DNA of 64,000 bases from Streptomyces sp. 549 (GCF_030124175.1 NZ_JASKMT010000003.1:124001-188000); one strand, 5' to 3'; positions 22,903 to 33,098 are shown, counted from the stretch's first letter. Program-made: numbers and translations. The notes: generated by a model from the sequence alone, not told the origin.

Positions 22903-23073
22903 ATGGTTCCCCTGCTCATCGTTCTTCTGCTGGCCCTGATCCTCTTCGGTGCGGGATTCGCCGTCGAGCTGCTGTGGTGGGTCGCTATCGCGGTCCTGGT
23001 CATCTGGCTCCTGGGCTTTGTGGTGCGCCCGGCAGCGAGCGGCGGCAAGCGCGGTCGTTGGTACCGCTGGTAA
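22903..23073 (+). CDS. small hydrophobic membrane protein
   Basis: A 56-aa protein (MVPLLIVLLLALILFGAGFA...) with two almost continuous hydrophobic helices (residues 2-19 and 24-42), then RPAASGGKRGRWYRW. It resembles the short 'hydrophobic protein' genes common in streptomycetes, often near stress genes such as csbD. GGAGGT seven bases before the ATG supports translation. A strong hairpin follows 25 bp after the stop, so it is a separate unit. Function is unknown. Confidence 0.75.
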   Translation: MVPLLIVLLLALILFGAGFAVELLWWVAIAVLVIWLLGFVVRPAASGGKRGRWYRW

Positions 23074-23098
23074 TCAGAAGCACGGTTGACGGAATTCC

Positions 23099-23131
23099 GG
23101 GGCCGGTGAGCGGAAAACGCTCACCGGCCCC
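23099..23131. terminator. terminator with short T-tract
   Basis: A perfect 14-bp inverted repeat (23099-23112 and 23118-23131) with a GAAAA loop, followed by TTTCC. It separates the hydrophobic protein gene from the convergent endonuclease gene. Confidence 0.9.
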
Positions 23132-23178
23132 TTTCCGTGCCCGGACACCCGGCAGCAGGCGCCCCGGAGAACCAGCGG

Positions 23179-24048
23179 TCACCAGATGTGGGCGACCCAC
23201 TCCGGGTGGTCGACGAAGGGGTTGCGGTTCTGCTGGTAGTCGTCGTGGATGACGTCGTTGCGGCGCTTCTCGAAGGCGTCCGGCGGGTCCGCCGCATGCC
23301 ACTGCCTGAGCACCGACAGGCGGCCCGTCAGCGGAGCCGACCCGTTGTCCACCCGGTCGTTGACCTCCAGGTCGGCGAACCCGTCGCCCCCCTCGTAGCG
23401 CACCGCCATGTAGAAGACCATGCGGGCCACGTCGCCCTTCACCGCGTCCCGCGGTTCGAAGGAGTCCGCGTCGGTGAGATTGCCCGCCGCGCCGGCCACC
23501 GGGCTGCCGCCCAGGTCGAAGTCCTTGTTGCCGCGGATGCCGTTGACGGTCACGTCCGCAGGCCGCAGGTGGTGCAGGTCCGTGCCGGGCCCGGCGGCGG
23601 TACCGAATCCGCCGCGCGACTGCGGCCAGACGTGCTCCCGGTTCCAGTCGCCGGTGCTGCCCCCGTGGGCCTGCTTGCTCTGGGACCGGCCGGTGTAGAG
23701 CAGCACCACGTTGGCGGGGTCCGCCGGGTCCTCGTCGGTCGCCTTCAGCGCGTCCCACACCTGGGCGTAGGACAGGGTGCGCTGGTCGCTGACGATGGCG
23801 TGCAGGGCGCTGCGGAGTGCGTCGCCGGTCTTGCCGACCGCGTCCTGGTAGTACGAGGCGTCGAGCGCGGCCGTGGCGGCGTCCCGAGGGGCGGTGGTGG
23901 TGGCGGCGGAACGTTCCGGCAGCGTGCCCGCAGGCTCAGGGGCAGCGGCGGCGGGCCCCTGGGTGGCCAGGCCGGCGAGGCCGGTGAGCAGCAGCCCGGC
24001 CGCCGCGCAGGCGAGGGGTTTCCAGCGGGGGGTACGAGGGACGGGCAT
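23179..24048 (-). CDS. secreted endonuclease I family nuclease
   Basis: This extracellular nuclease of 289 aa has a signal peptide (RTPRWKPLACAAAGLLLTG ... AAAA), a ~30-aa Ala/Thr linker, and the endonuclease I fold. It carries the motif NREHVWPQS, whose His is the catalytic base, and the Mg-binding TDLHHLRPADVTVNGIRGNKDF. A conserved DVARMVFYMAVRYEG, then VLRQWHAADPPDAFEKRRND and QQNRNPFVDHPEW, complete the family signature. Related enzymes degrade DNA or RNA in the medium for phosphate and nucleosides. The ATG at 24048 is preceded by AGAGGA. No partner gene is seen. Confidence 0.92.
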   Translation of the reverse strand: MPVPRTPRWKPLACAAAGLLLTGLAGLATQGPAAAAPEPAGTLPERSAATTTAPRDAATAALDASYYQDAVGKTGDALRSALHAIVSDQRTLSYAQVWDALKATDEDPADPANVVLLYTGRSQSKQAHGGSTGDWNREHVWPQSRGGFGTAAGPGTDLHHLRPADVTVNGIRGNKDFDLGGSPVAGAAGNLTDADSFEPRDAVKGDVARMVFYMAVRYEGGDGFADLEVNDRVDNGSAPLTGRLSVLRQWHAADPPDAFEKRRNDVIHDDYQQNRNPFVDHPEWVAHIW

Positions 24049-24453
24049 GTGGGGTTGTCCTCTCCCGTGATGCGGGTGCGGCAACGGGCCCGCGGGCGCG
24101 GTGCGGTGGTGACGGGGTCGGGTGGCGCGCGGTGGTCGAACGACGCGCGGCGCTGGTCGTGGTGGTGCGGACAGGGCGAGCGTGGCACGGGCGGGTCCGG
24201 GGCGGCGTGAACGCCGGGCGCCGGTTCGGTGACGGCTCGGTGGAGCCCGAAGTTCGCCTGCGCGTCCGGGAGTCGGTGGCACAGCGGGGCGAATCGGGCA
24301 TTGTGACACCCCGGCCGGGCGACCCGGCCTGGACGATCCGAGCGCCGAAGGAGGCGGCCTCGCCCGCGAATTGGTCCCGGTGTGGTGCGCCGCCCGCCGG
24401 GCTGTGGTTGGGTGATCACCATCACAGTTCCCTGTAAGGATGGGAGTGGTGAG
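24049..24453. other. 405-bp divergent intergenic region
   Basis: It separates the endonuclease from the solute-binding protein gene and must hold both promoters, but no convincing boxes were found. GGTGATCACC, a 10-bp palindrome, lies at 24412-24421, about 33 bases before the GTG of the plus-strand gene, a good position for an operator. No gene is supported. Confidence 0.45.
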
Positions 24454-26019
24454 GTGCGGGGCAAGCAGACCGGACTGACCCTTCGGATAGCCGTGCTCTG
24501 CGTCGTGCTGCTCCTCGCCGCCGCGGGCGGTTGGCGGCTGCTGCACGGAGGCGGCGACGCGGACCGGCCCATCGTGGTCGGCACCACCGGCGAGGTGACG
24601 TCGCTGGACCCCGCCGGTGCCTACGACGCCGCGTCCTGGGCGCTGTTCAGCAACGTCTACCAGTCGCTGCTGACCTTCCAGCCCGGCTCGGCGACGCCGG
24701 TACCGGACGCGGCCGAGTCCTGCGACTTCGTCGGCGGCGGCCTGACCACGTACCGCTGCACGCTGCGGGAGGGGCTCACCTTCAGCAGCGGGCGGGAGCT
24801 GACCGCGCAGGACGTCCGGTTCTCCTTCGAGCGCATCCTCGGCATCGGCCACGACCAGGGGCCGTCGCCGCTGTTCGAGGCGGTGCGCGAGGTCAGGGCC
24901 GAGGGGAACACGGTGGAGTTCCGGCTGAAGTCCGCCGACGCGACACTCCCGCTGAAGCTGGCGGGCGGGGCCGCGGCCATCGTCGACCGCGAGCGGTACG
25001 ACGAGGACCGGATCCGCGCCGGTGACCAGGTCGACGGTTCGGGACCGTTCGTGCTGGCCGAGTACCGCAAGGGCGAGCTGGCCCGGCTGGTCCCCAACAC
25101 CGGTTACCAGGGTGCGATGGGCAAGCCGGCCAGCCCGGTCACGATCCGCTGGTTCGCCACCTCGGAGGCGCTGGCGACGGCCTGGGACAAGGGCGAGGTG
25201 CACGTCAACAACGGGCAGATGCCCCCGTCGGTGCTGGCCGACCTCGACGCCTCCGATCCGGCGGTGGAGGTGACCGAGCAGGCCGGTGCCGACATCCGCG
25301 TCACCGTGTTCAACACCCGGGAGGGCTCGGCCACCGGGCCGGTGGCCGTGCGGCAGGCCATCGCGGCGCTGGTGGACCGGCAGCGGCTCAGCCGGCAGGT
25401 GCACCAGAACACCGTGGAGCCGCTGTACTCCCTCATCCCGCAGGGCATGACGGGTCACGGCACGCCGTTCTTCGACGCGCACCCCGAGCCGGACCGGGCG
25501 GCGGCCGTGGCGCTGCTCGCCCAGGCGGGCATCAGCACGCCGGTGCGGTTCCAGCTGGCGTACAGCCGGGGGTCGGTCACCGACGAGGAGGCACGCGAAC
25601 TCAAGCGGCAGTTGGAGGACTCGGGGCTGTTCGAGGTGACCGCGACGAAGTACGACTGGGAGGACTTCCTGCGGGGCTTCGCCGCAGGCGAGTTCGACGC
25701 GTACGTGCTGGGCTGGGTGCCGGACTACCCGGACCCCGACACGTACACCGCGGCCCTGGTCGGCAGCAACAACTCGCTGCACAACGGCTACCGCAGCAAG
25801 CGGGTGGACGGGCTGATCCGGGCGACCCAGCGCAGCCAGAGCCGCAGCCGCATGATGGAGGAGTTCCGGACGATCCATGTGGAGGTCGCCCGGGACGTGC
25901 CGATCCTGCCCCTGTGGCAGAAGAAGGACTACGTGCTCAGCAATCCCGAAGTGGCCGGTACCCAGTACCTGTCGGACAACAGCGGCATGTGGCGGCTGTG
26001 GAAGCTGGAGTGGCTGTGA
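24454..26019 (+). CDS. family 5 extracellular solute-binding protein (peptide-type), membrane-anchored
   Basis: This 521-aa protein is an SBP_bac_5 (DppA/OppA-type) receptor: VVGTTGEVTSLDPAGAYD near the start, TYRCTLREGLTFSSGRELTAQDVRFSFERIL, VDGSGPFVLAEYRKGE, and AYVLGWVPDYPDPDTYTAAL. Its N-terminus (RGKQTGLTLRIAVLCVVLLLAAAGGW) is a signal-anchor helix without a lipobox cysteine after the core, unlike most Gram-positive binding proteins. No permease or ATPase gene is next to it, so it is an orphan receptor. The GTG at 24454 is chosen because GGATGGGAG lies ~7 bases upstream. Confidence 0.88.
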   Translation: MRGKQTGLTLRIAVLCVVLLLAAAGGWRLLHGGGDADRPIVVGTTGEVTSLDPAGAYDAASWALFSNVYQSLLTFQPGSATPVPDAAESCDFVGGGLTTYRCTLREGLTFSSGRELTAQDVRFSFERILGIGHDQGPSPLFEAVREVRAEGNTVEFRLKSADATLPLKLAGGAAAIVDRERYDEDRIRAGDQVDGSGPFVLAEYRKGELARLVPNTGYQGAMGKPASPVTIRWFATSEALATAWDKGEVHVNNGQMPPSVLADLDASDPAVEVTEQAGADIRVTVFNTREGSATGPVAVRQAIAALVDRQRLSRQVHQNTVEPLYSLIPQGMTGHGTPFFDAHPEPDRAAAVALLAQAGISTPVRFQLAYSRGSVTDEEARELKRQLEDSGLFEVTATKYDWEDFLRGFAAGEFDAYVLGWVPDYPDPDTYTAALVGSNNSLHNGYRSKRVDGLIRATQRSQSRSRMMEEFRTIHVEVARDVPILPLWQKKDYVLSNPEVAGTQYLSDNSGMWRLWKLEWL

Positions 26020-26174
26020 CGCCGCAGGCCGACGGTCCGGGGCGGAGTGGCCGCTGCGAGGCGGTGAGTACCGCAGGTCCGAGTGGCCGAGAACATCCCC
26101 CACATGGATGCGGTCCGTCACTCTGAAGGCGTCCGCCGCTGCCCGTTCCGGGCGGAAAGCGGTACGTTCCGAGT

Positions 26175-27494
26175 GTGCCGAAGAATCTTCATACTGTCGC
26201 TTCTTTCATCGCCCGCCCGGCGGTGACCTTCGCGGTCCTGGTGCCCGCACTGCTGGCCGGGGCGCTCCCGGCCCACGCCGACCGCGCCCGCGCGGCGGAC
26301 CCGGAGAAGCCCGAGCCGCCGCGGCAGATGTCCACCGTCGGCGGTGAACTGCTCGGACGGCCCGGCACGCAGATGCGGCCCCTCGCCGGCCAGGACGCGC
26401 CGAAGCTGCCCAAGGGCGTGACGGCCCGCGCCTGGATCGTGGCCGACGCGGAGAGCGGCGACGTGCTGGCCGCCCGCAACGCGCACTGGCGGCTGCCGCC
26501 CGCGTCCACGATGAAGATGCTGTTCGCCGACACGCTGCTGCCGAAGTTCGACAAGCAGGCCCACCGGCTGGTGCTTCCGGAGGACCTCGCCGGCATGGGC
26601 CCGGGCAGCAGCGCGGTGGGGGTGAAGGAGGACTACTCCTACCGGGTGCACGACCTGTGGAACGGCGTCTTCCTCAGTTCCGGCAACGACGCGGTGCACG
26701 TGCTGGCCGCGATGAACGGCGGTATGGCCGAGACCGTGCGGCAGATGAACGAGCACGCGCACGCCCTGGGCGCCGACGACACCCGGGTGGTCAGCCCTGA
26801 CGGCTACGACGCCGACGGCCAGACCAGTTCGGCGTACGACCTGACGCTCATCGCCCGGTCCGGCATGCAGAAGCCCGACTTCCGCGCCTACGCGGCCACC
26901 GTGCGCGCGGAGTTCCCCGGCGGCGGCACGGAGAAGAAGCGCAAGCACTTCCAGATCCAGAGCACCAACCGGCTGCTGACCGGCGACTGGGGGCTGGAGC
27001 CCTACGAGGGCCTCGCCGGGGTGAAGAACGGCTACACCAGCAACGCCGGGTTCACCTTCACCGGAGTGGCCGAACGCGGCGAGCGCACGCTGCTGGTGAC
27101 GGTCCTGCACCCGGACAAGGACGAGGGCCGCAACCAGGTCTACAAGGAGGCGGCCAAGCTGCTGGACTGGGGGTTCGCCGCCTCCGGCCGGGTCGATCCG
27201 GTGGGTGAGCTGGTGGCGCCGGCCGACGTCCGGGAGGCGCGGGCCCGGGACGCCCGCAAGGACGGGCGGGACGGGGACGCCCGGCAGGGGTCGGGGGCGC
27301 CGCCGGGACCGGCCGAGCAGAACCTCGCCTCCGGGCCCCGGGAGTCCGGCGGCGTCGGCACCGCCCTGGGGCTGGCCGGCGCGTTCCTCGTCGTCCTGGG
27401 GGCGGTGGGCCTGCTGGTGCGGCGGCAGTGGCCGACCCCGGCGGCGGTCACCCGGCGGACACCGTCTTCCCGTCCCCGGCGGGACCGTCCCTGA
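26175..27494 (+). CDS. D-alanyl-D-alanine carboxypeptidase (PBP5-type)
   Basis: This penicillin-binding protein trims the terminal D-Ala of peptidoglycan stem peptides outside the membrane. The 439-aa protein has a signal peptide (to ~AHA, residue 35), a Pro-rich linker, then the S11 domain with Ser111-Thr-Met-Lys114, Ser169-Gly-Asn171 and Lys284-Asn-Gly286. The third box is KNG and not the standard KTG. The catalytic domain ends near 350; an Arg/Asp/Gly-rich linker and a C-terminal helix (GTALGLAGAFLVVLGAVGLLV) anchor it. Its 3' end overlaps the convergent YihY gene by 47 bp. It is monocistronic. Confidence 0.93.
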   Translation: MPKNLHTVASFIARPAVTFAVLVPALLAGALPAHADRARAADPEKPEPPRQMSTVGGELLGRPGTQMRPLAGQDAPKLPKGVTARAWIVADAESGDVLAARNAHWRLPPASTMKMLFADTLLPKFDKQAHRLVLPEDLAGMGPGSSAVGVKEDYSYRVHDLWNGVFLSSGNDAVHVLAAMNGGMAETVRQMNEHAHALGADDTRVVSPDGYDADGQTSSAYDLTLIARSGMQKPDFRAYAATVRAEFPGGGTEKKRKHFQIQSTNRLLTGDWGLEPYEGLAGVKNGYTSNAGFTFTGVAERGERTLLVTVLHPDKDEGRNQVYKEAAKLLDWGFAASGRVDPVGELVAPADVREARARDARKDGRDGDARQGSGAPPGPAEQNLASGPRESGGVGTALGLAGAFLVVLGAVGLLVRRQWPTPAAVTRRTPSSRPRRDRP

Positions 27495-28419
27495 CGTCCG
27501 CCCGCGCCGCCGGGCCGGCGTTGCTGCCGGCCGTTCCGGCGCCCGGCCCGGCGTCCGGGTCGGAGGGGTCGTCGCGGTGCTCGGTGGCCGACCACGCGGC
27601 GCAGAACAGCAGCAGCCTGGACATGAAGTTGATCCACAGCAGCAGGGCGATCGGCACGCCGAAGGCGCCGTACATGCTCTTGCCGGCCACCCCCGTGAGG
27701 TAGCCGCCGAGCAGCAGCTTCAGCAGCTCGAAGCCGACCGCGCCCATCACCGCCGCCTCCACCAGGGTGCGGCGGCCGGGCGTGACGCCGGGCACCCGGG
27801 TGAGCACGTAGCCCAGCAGCAGGAAGTCCACCAGCAACGCGGCGGCGATCGGCAGCAGCCGCATCAGCCAGCCCACCGGGCCGGCGTGCTCGATGCCCAG
27901 CCGGTCGGCCGTCCACTCCACCGCGCCGACCGCGAACGTCGAGCCGGCCAGCGACAGCACGCCCACGGCGCCCAGGCCGAGCAGCACGCCCAGGTCCTTC
28001 AGCCTGCCGACGACCAGGTTCGGCTTGTCGTCCGGCAGCTTCCACACCTCGCGCAGGCACTCACGCAGCGACCGCACCCAGTTCAGGCCGGTGAACAGCA
28101 GCAGCACACCGGCGATCAGCCCGACCGTGCCGGCGTTGTCGACGAACGTCTGGAGGCCGATCTGGTCGGAGATGCCCGGCACCTGGTCGCTCAACCACTC
28201 CTGGCCGTCCTCGATCTGCTGGTCCGACAGGAACGCGGCGGCGACCGCGGCGCCCAGCGCCAGCATCGGGAACACCGACAGGAAGCTGATGAAGGTGATC
28301 GCGGCGGCCAGCCGGGCCCAGTGCGTCTCCTCCAGCCGCTCGTAGGCGCGCCACAGGTGCGTACGCATCAGGCGGACGAGCAGCGGGCCGATGACGGGCT
28401 GCCGGATCAACCACTCCAT
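27448..28419 (-). CDS. YihY/BrkB-family inner membrane protein
   Basis: This 323-aa polytopic protein has six helices. Family marks are AAITFISFLSVFPMLALGAAV near 40, GLNWVRSLRECLREVW, DLGVLLGLGAVGVLSLAGS, GYVLTRVPG and MYGAFGVPIALLLWINFMS. YihY/UPF0761 proteins (once called RNase BN in error) lack an agreed function. The last 50 residues are a Gly/Asp/Ala-rich cytoplasmic tail, partly antisense to the carboxypeptidase gene. It is on the same strand as the 2H phosphoesterase and trpS, 130 bp downstream of the former, so it may be the last gene of that unit. Confidence 0.9.
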   Translation of the reverse strand: MEWLIRQPVIGPLLVRLMRTHLWRAYERLEETHWARLAAAITFISFLSVFPMLALGAAVAAAFLSDQQIEDGQEWLSDQVPGISDQIGLQTFVDNAGTVGLIAGVLLLFTGLNWVRSLRECLREVWKLPDDKPNLVVGRLKDLGVLLGLGAVGVLSLAGSTFAVGAVEWTADRLGIEHAGPVGWLMRLLPIAAALLVDFLLLGYVLTRVPGVTPGRRTLVEAAVMGAVGFELLKLLLGGYLTGVAGKSMYGAFGVPIALLLWINFMSRLLLFCAAWSATEHRDDPSDPDAGPGAGTAGSNAGPAARADVRDGPAGDGKTVSAG

Positions 28420-28549
28420 GGGCCCGTTTCTACCCGCTCAGCCGCCGCCCACCGCCCCCGACAGGCCGGAACCCCGCACGGGAGCGCCGGGCACGCGTGT
28501 TCGCCGTACCGCTGGGTCCGGGGCCGTCCGCACGTCCGTGCGGCGGGCG

Positions 28550-29146
28550 TCAGGGGGCGGGCGCGGGCGGGCGGGACGTGTGGGACTGCTGGGGCAGGCC
28601 GGTGCGGGAGGCGCAGCCGGGCAGGCCGCCGAAGCGGAACTCCCGCTGGAGCCGCCACACGCCGTCCCCGCCCTGCTCGTAGAGCGCGAAGCCGGTGGTG
28701 AGCCACACCGCCTCGAAGTCCGCCAGCTCCGTGTAGGCGGTGTCCATCGCCGCCTCGTCGATGCCGTGCGCGACCGTGACGTGCGGGTGGTACGGGAAGT
28801 GCAGCTCGCGGGCGAGCGGGCCCTGCGCGTCGCGCACCCGCTCCTGGAGCCAGCCGCAGGCCGCGCCGCCCTCCACCACCTGGACGAAGACCACCGGCGA
28901 CAGCGGGCGGAAGGTGTCCGTGCCGGACAGCCGCATCGGGAAGGCCCGCCCGGCCGCGGCGACCGCGGCCAGGTGCTCCTCCACGGCGGGCAGCGCGGCG
29001 GTGTCGACCTCGGTGGGCGGCAGCAGGGTGACGTGCGTGGGGATGCCGTGGGCCGCGGTGTCGCCGAAGCCGGCGCGCTGCTCCTGGAGCAGGCTGCCGT
29101 AGGGCTCCGGGACCGAGATCGATACACCGAGCGTGACGGTCCCCAC
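28550..29146 (-). CDS. 2H phosphoesterase (2'-5' RNA ligase-like)
   Basis: The 198-aa protein has the paired H-x-T motifs of the 2H superfamily: THVT (His38-Val-Thr40) and PHVTVAHG (His122-Val-Thr124). These place two histidines for hydrolysis or ligation of 2',5'- or cyclic phosphodiester bonds in RNA. The protein starts MGTVTLGVSISVPEPYG and ends in a Ser/Pro-rich tail outside the fold. The real substrate is unknown. It is 66 bp downstream of trpS on the same strand, a frequent Streptomyces pairing, so a link to tRNA processing is possible but unproven. Confidence 0.88.
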   Translation of the reverse strand: MGTVTLGVSISVPEPYGSLLQEQRAGFGDTAAHGIPTHVTLLPPTEVDTAALPAVEEHLAAVAAAGRAFPMRLSGTDTFRPLSPVVFVQVVEGGAACGWLQERVRDAQGPLARELHFPYHPHVTVAHGIDEAAMDTAYTELADFEAVWLTTGFALYEQGGDGVWRLQREFRFGGLPGCASRTGLPQQSHTSRPPAPAP

Positions 29147-29168
29147 GTGGGTCTCCTTTCCTGGCCGG

Positions 29169-29210
29169 GCCCGTCGCGGTGGACGGGCGGTCAGCGGCGG
29201 TCGGCCGCCG
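29169..29210 (-). terminator. hairpins between trpS and 2H gene
   Basis: Two small stems: CGGCGG-TCGG-CCGCCG (29195-29210), directly after the trpS stop, and GCCCGTC/GACGGGC (29169-29188). They could end or attenuate trpS transcription before the 2H gene. Confidence 0.4.
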
Positions 29211-29211
29211 T

Positions 29212-30639
<1,428 letters not shown>

Positions 30640-31842
30640 ATGTCCACTTCAGCTGAGTTGATCGCCGCCGCGGAGGCGCACAGCGCGCACAACTACCATC
30701 CGCTCCCCGTCGTGGTGGCGTCCGCCGAGGGCGCCTGGATGACGGACGTCGAGGGGCGCCGCCACCTGGACATGCTGGCCGGCTACTCGGCGCTGAACTT
30801 CGGCCACGGCCACCCGCGGCTGATCGCCGCCGCCAAGGCGCAGCTGGACCGGGTCACGCTCACCTCCCGGGCCTTCCACCACGACCGGTTCGCGGCCTTC
30901 TGCACGGAGCTGGCCGCGCTGTGCGGCATGGACGCGGTGCTGCCGATGAACACCGGCGCGGAGGCCGTGGAGACGGCCGTGAAGACGGCCCGAAAGTGGG
31001 GTTACCGGGTCAAGGGCGTGCCGGACGGGCAGGCGCGGATCGTGGTCGCGGCGAACAACTTCCACGGCCGCACCACGACCATCGTCAGTTTCTCCACCGA
31101 CGAGGAGGCGCGCGCCGACTACGGGCCCTACACGCCCGGCTTCGACATCGTGCCCTACGGCGACCTGGCCGCCCTGGAGGCGGCCGTGGGCGACACCACG
31201 GTGGCGGTGCTGCTGGAGCCCGTCCAGGGCGAGGCGGGGGTGCTGGTGCCGCCGCCCGGCTACCTGGCGGGCGTGCGGGAGCTGACCCGGTCGCGCAACG
31301 TGCTGTTCGTCGCCGACGAGATCCAGTCCGGCCTGGGTCGGACCGGCCGCACCTTCGCCTGCGAGCACGAGGACGTCGTGCCGGACATGTACGTGCTGGG
31401 CAAGGCGCTGGGCGGAGGTGTCGTCCCGGTGTCGGCGGTCGTCTCCTCCGACGAGGTGCTGGGCGTCTTCCGGCCCGGCGAGCACGGGTCCACGTTCGGC
31501 GGCAACCCGCTGGCCTGCGCGGTGGCGCTGGAGGTGGTGGCGATGCTGCGGACCGGCGAGTACCAGCAGCGGGCCTCTGAGCTGGGCGAGCACCTGCACC
31601 ACGAGCTGGGCCTGCTGGTGGGCGGCGCGGTCCGCGAGGTGCGCGGGCGGGGCCTGTGGGCGGGTGTGGACATCGACCCGGCGCGCGGCACCGGGCGGGA
31701 GATCTCCGAGCGGCTGATGGCCGAGCGGGTGCTGGTGAAGGACACCCACGGGTCGACGATCCGGATCGCGCCGCCGCTGGTGATCAGCAAGGAGGACCTG
31801 GACTGGGGTCTGGACCGGCTGCGCGCGGTACTCGGGGAGTGA
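30640..31842 (+). CDS. rocD: ornithine--oxo-acid aminotransferase
   Basis: RocD transfers the delta-amino group of ornithine to 2-oxoglutarate, giving glutamate semialdehyde and leading to proline or glutamate. The 400-aa class III aminotransferase has MLAGYSALNFGHGHPRL (46-61), NTGAEAVETAVKTARKWGY (104-122), Asp226 in ADEIQSGLGRTG, and the PLP lysine Lys255 in YVLGKALGGG. HGSTFGGNPLACAVALEV follows. The match to RocD proteins is close across the length. The ATG at 30640 is preceded by CGGAG. It is monocistronic with a perfect terminator. A role in osmolyte (proline/glutamate) supply next to the betaine genes is inferred from context. Confidence 0.93.
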   Translation: MSTSAELIAAAEAHSAHNYHPLPVVVASAEGAWMTDVEGRRHLDMLAGYSALNFGHGHPRLIAAAKAQLDRVTLTSRAFHHDRFAAFCTELAALCGMDAVLPMNTGAEAVETAVKTARKWGYRVKGVPDGQARIVVAANNFHGRTTTIVSFSTDEEARADYGPYTPGFDIVPYGDLAALEAAVGDTTVAVLLEPVQGEAGVLVPPPGYLAGVRELTRSRNVLFVADEIQSGLGRTGRTFACEHEDVVPDMYVLGKALGGGVVPVSAVVSSDEVLGVFRPGEHGSTFGGNPLACAVALEVVAMLRTGEYQQRASELGEHLHHELGLLVGGAVREVRGRGLWAGVDIDPARGTGREISERLMAERVLVKDTHGSTIRIAPPLVISKEDLDWGLDRLRAVLGE

Positions 31843-31852
31843 GCTGAACACG

Positions 31853-31882
31853 CGGGGCGCACGCCGACCGGCGTGCGCCCCG
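31853..31882. terminator. bidirectional terminator (rocD / betaine-binding protein)
   Basis: A perfect 13-bp inverted repeat (31853-31865 and 31870-31882) with a 4-base loop lies between two convergent genes. Confidence 0.88.
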
Positions 31883-31905
31883 ATGTGCCGTCCCGGGAGG
31901 GCGGC

Positions 31906-32871
31906 TCAGGACTCCAGGCCCCAGAGCCACTTCTTCCAGATGCCCTCGTTCTCCTTGGCCCAGCGCTCGGCCGCGCCCTCGGGGGACATGCCGTCGCCGG
32001 CGATCATCTTGGCGACCTTGTTCTGCTCGTCCTCGCCCCACTCGAAGTTCTTGAGGAACTCCGCGGCCTTGCCGCCGTCCTGGGCGAAGTCGGCGTTGAG
32101 GTACTTCTGCAGGTCGGTCTGCGGGTAACCGCACTCGACCTTCTCCTCCTGGGCGTCGCACCCGGCGTAGTACTCGGGCAGCCGCACCTCGGCCAGCTCC
32201 ACCTCGGCCTCCACCCAGTGCGGCGTCCACCAGTAGGTGAGGAAGGGCTTCTCGGTCTCGGCCTGCTTGCGGATCCGCTCCAGCTGGGCGTCCTCGGAAC
32301 CGAGGTACTCCAGGGTGAGGTTGAGGTCCAGGTTCTTGATCAGCGCCTCGTCGTGGGACTTGTACGAGGGGTCGCCCTGGTACAGCACACCCTGACCGCC
32401 GCTGCCCTGGGTGCCGAACATGTCGGCGTACTTGTTGATGTTCTCCCAGCGGGTGACCTCGCGGTCCTGGTCCGCCAGGTAGCGCGGCACGAACCAGCCG
32501 ATGCGGCCGGTGACGCCGAGCTGGCCGCCGGGCACGACCGTCTTCTCCTTCTCGACGTACTTGGCGTACTGCTCGGGAAGGTCCCAGTCCTCCAGGATGG
32601 CGTCGGCCTTGCCCTCACCCAGGGCCTTCCAGCCGTCCGCCTCCTCCATCTCCTCGACGGTGACCTCGTAGCCGAGTTCCTTCTCCAGGATGTACTTGGC
32701 CACCGCCACGTTCGCCTGGCCTCCCGCCCACAGCGGGGAGACGAGGGCGACGGGTTCGCTCTTCGCCGCGGAGTCGGACCCGCAGGAACTCAGCACCAGC
32801 AGCGCGAACGCTCCGGCACCGGCCGTGAGGGACCTGCGGACGGACTGCCGATCGGCGCGTATACCAAGCAT
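31906..32871 (-). CDS. glycine betaine/choline ABC transporter substrate-binding lipoprotein (stand-alone paralog)
   Basis: This 321-aa OpuAC-family protein has a lipobox LLVLSSC near residue 30 and the binding fold: SPLWAGGQANVAVAKYILE, VTVEEMEEADGWKALGEGK, ADAILEDWDLPEQY, TGRIGWFVPRYL, and the aromatic ligand-box region PFLTYWWTPHWVEAEVEL. It ends KENEGIWKKWLWGLES. Two cysteines (GCDAQEEKVECGY) probably form a disulfide. It is a clear paralog of the binding protein at 34505, and the DGWKALG motif replaces PVAFDALN there, so ligand or affinity may differ. It has no permease of its own next door and probably feeds the one at 35578. Confidence 0.9.
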   Translation of the reverse strand: MLGIRADRQSVRRSLTAGAGAFALLVLSSCGSDSAAKSEPVALVSPLWAGGQANVAVAKYILEKELGYEVTVEEMEEADGWKALGEGKADAILEDWDLPEQYAKYVEKEKTVVPGGQLGVTGRIGWFVPRYLADQDREVTRWENINKYADMFGTQGSGGQGVLYQGDPSYKSHDEALIKNLDLNLTLEYLGSEDAQLERIRKQAETEKPFLTYWWTPHWVEAEVELAEVRLPEYYAGCDAQEEKVECGYPQTDLQKYLNADFAQDGGKAAEFLKNFEWGEDEQNKVAKMIAGDGMSPEGAAERWAKENEGIWKKWLWGLES

Positions 32872-32998
32872 GGGCGTGTCTTCTTCGACCTGAACGGGCC
32901 CGTGGGGCGCCCGGAAGCGGGAAGGGGGAAAGCGGAAATACCCAGACCATAACAGGGCACTACGACGGACAAAGAGCCGCAGAACCCCTGCAAAGGCA

Positions 32999-33033
32999 TG
33001 CTCCGGTGGTGTGCTCTAGGCCACACCGGAGCA
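32999..33033 (-). promoter_or_regulatory. inverted repeat upstream of betaine-binding protein gene
   Basis: TGCTCCGGTG (32999-33008) and CACCGGAGCA (33024-33033) form 10-bp arms around a 15-base spacer, about 50 bases upstream of the candidate -10. The spacing suits a dimeric regulator; a terminator is the alternative. Confidence 0.4.
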
Positions 33034-33098
33034 CGTGTGCGGGGCATGTGCGGCACAGGGTGGTGATCAGGTGACTGCCCGTCCACCGAGCGGCCCGC

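Noticed and set aside
22767..24421. GGTGATCACC palindrome at 22767 and 24412 as a shared operator
   Set aside because: The same 10-mer also occurs inside sucD (58321), where it encodes ordinary residues, so two intergenic copies are weak evidence.
23179..26121. A 980-codon minus-strand frame running past the endonuclease
   Set aside because: The part beyond 24048 is antisense to the solute-binding protein and shows no domain; the endonuclease signal peptide marks the real start.
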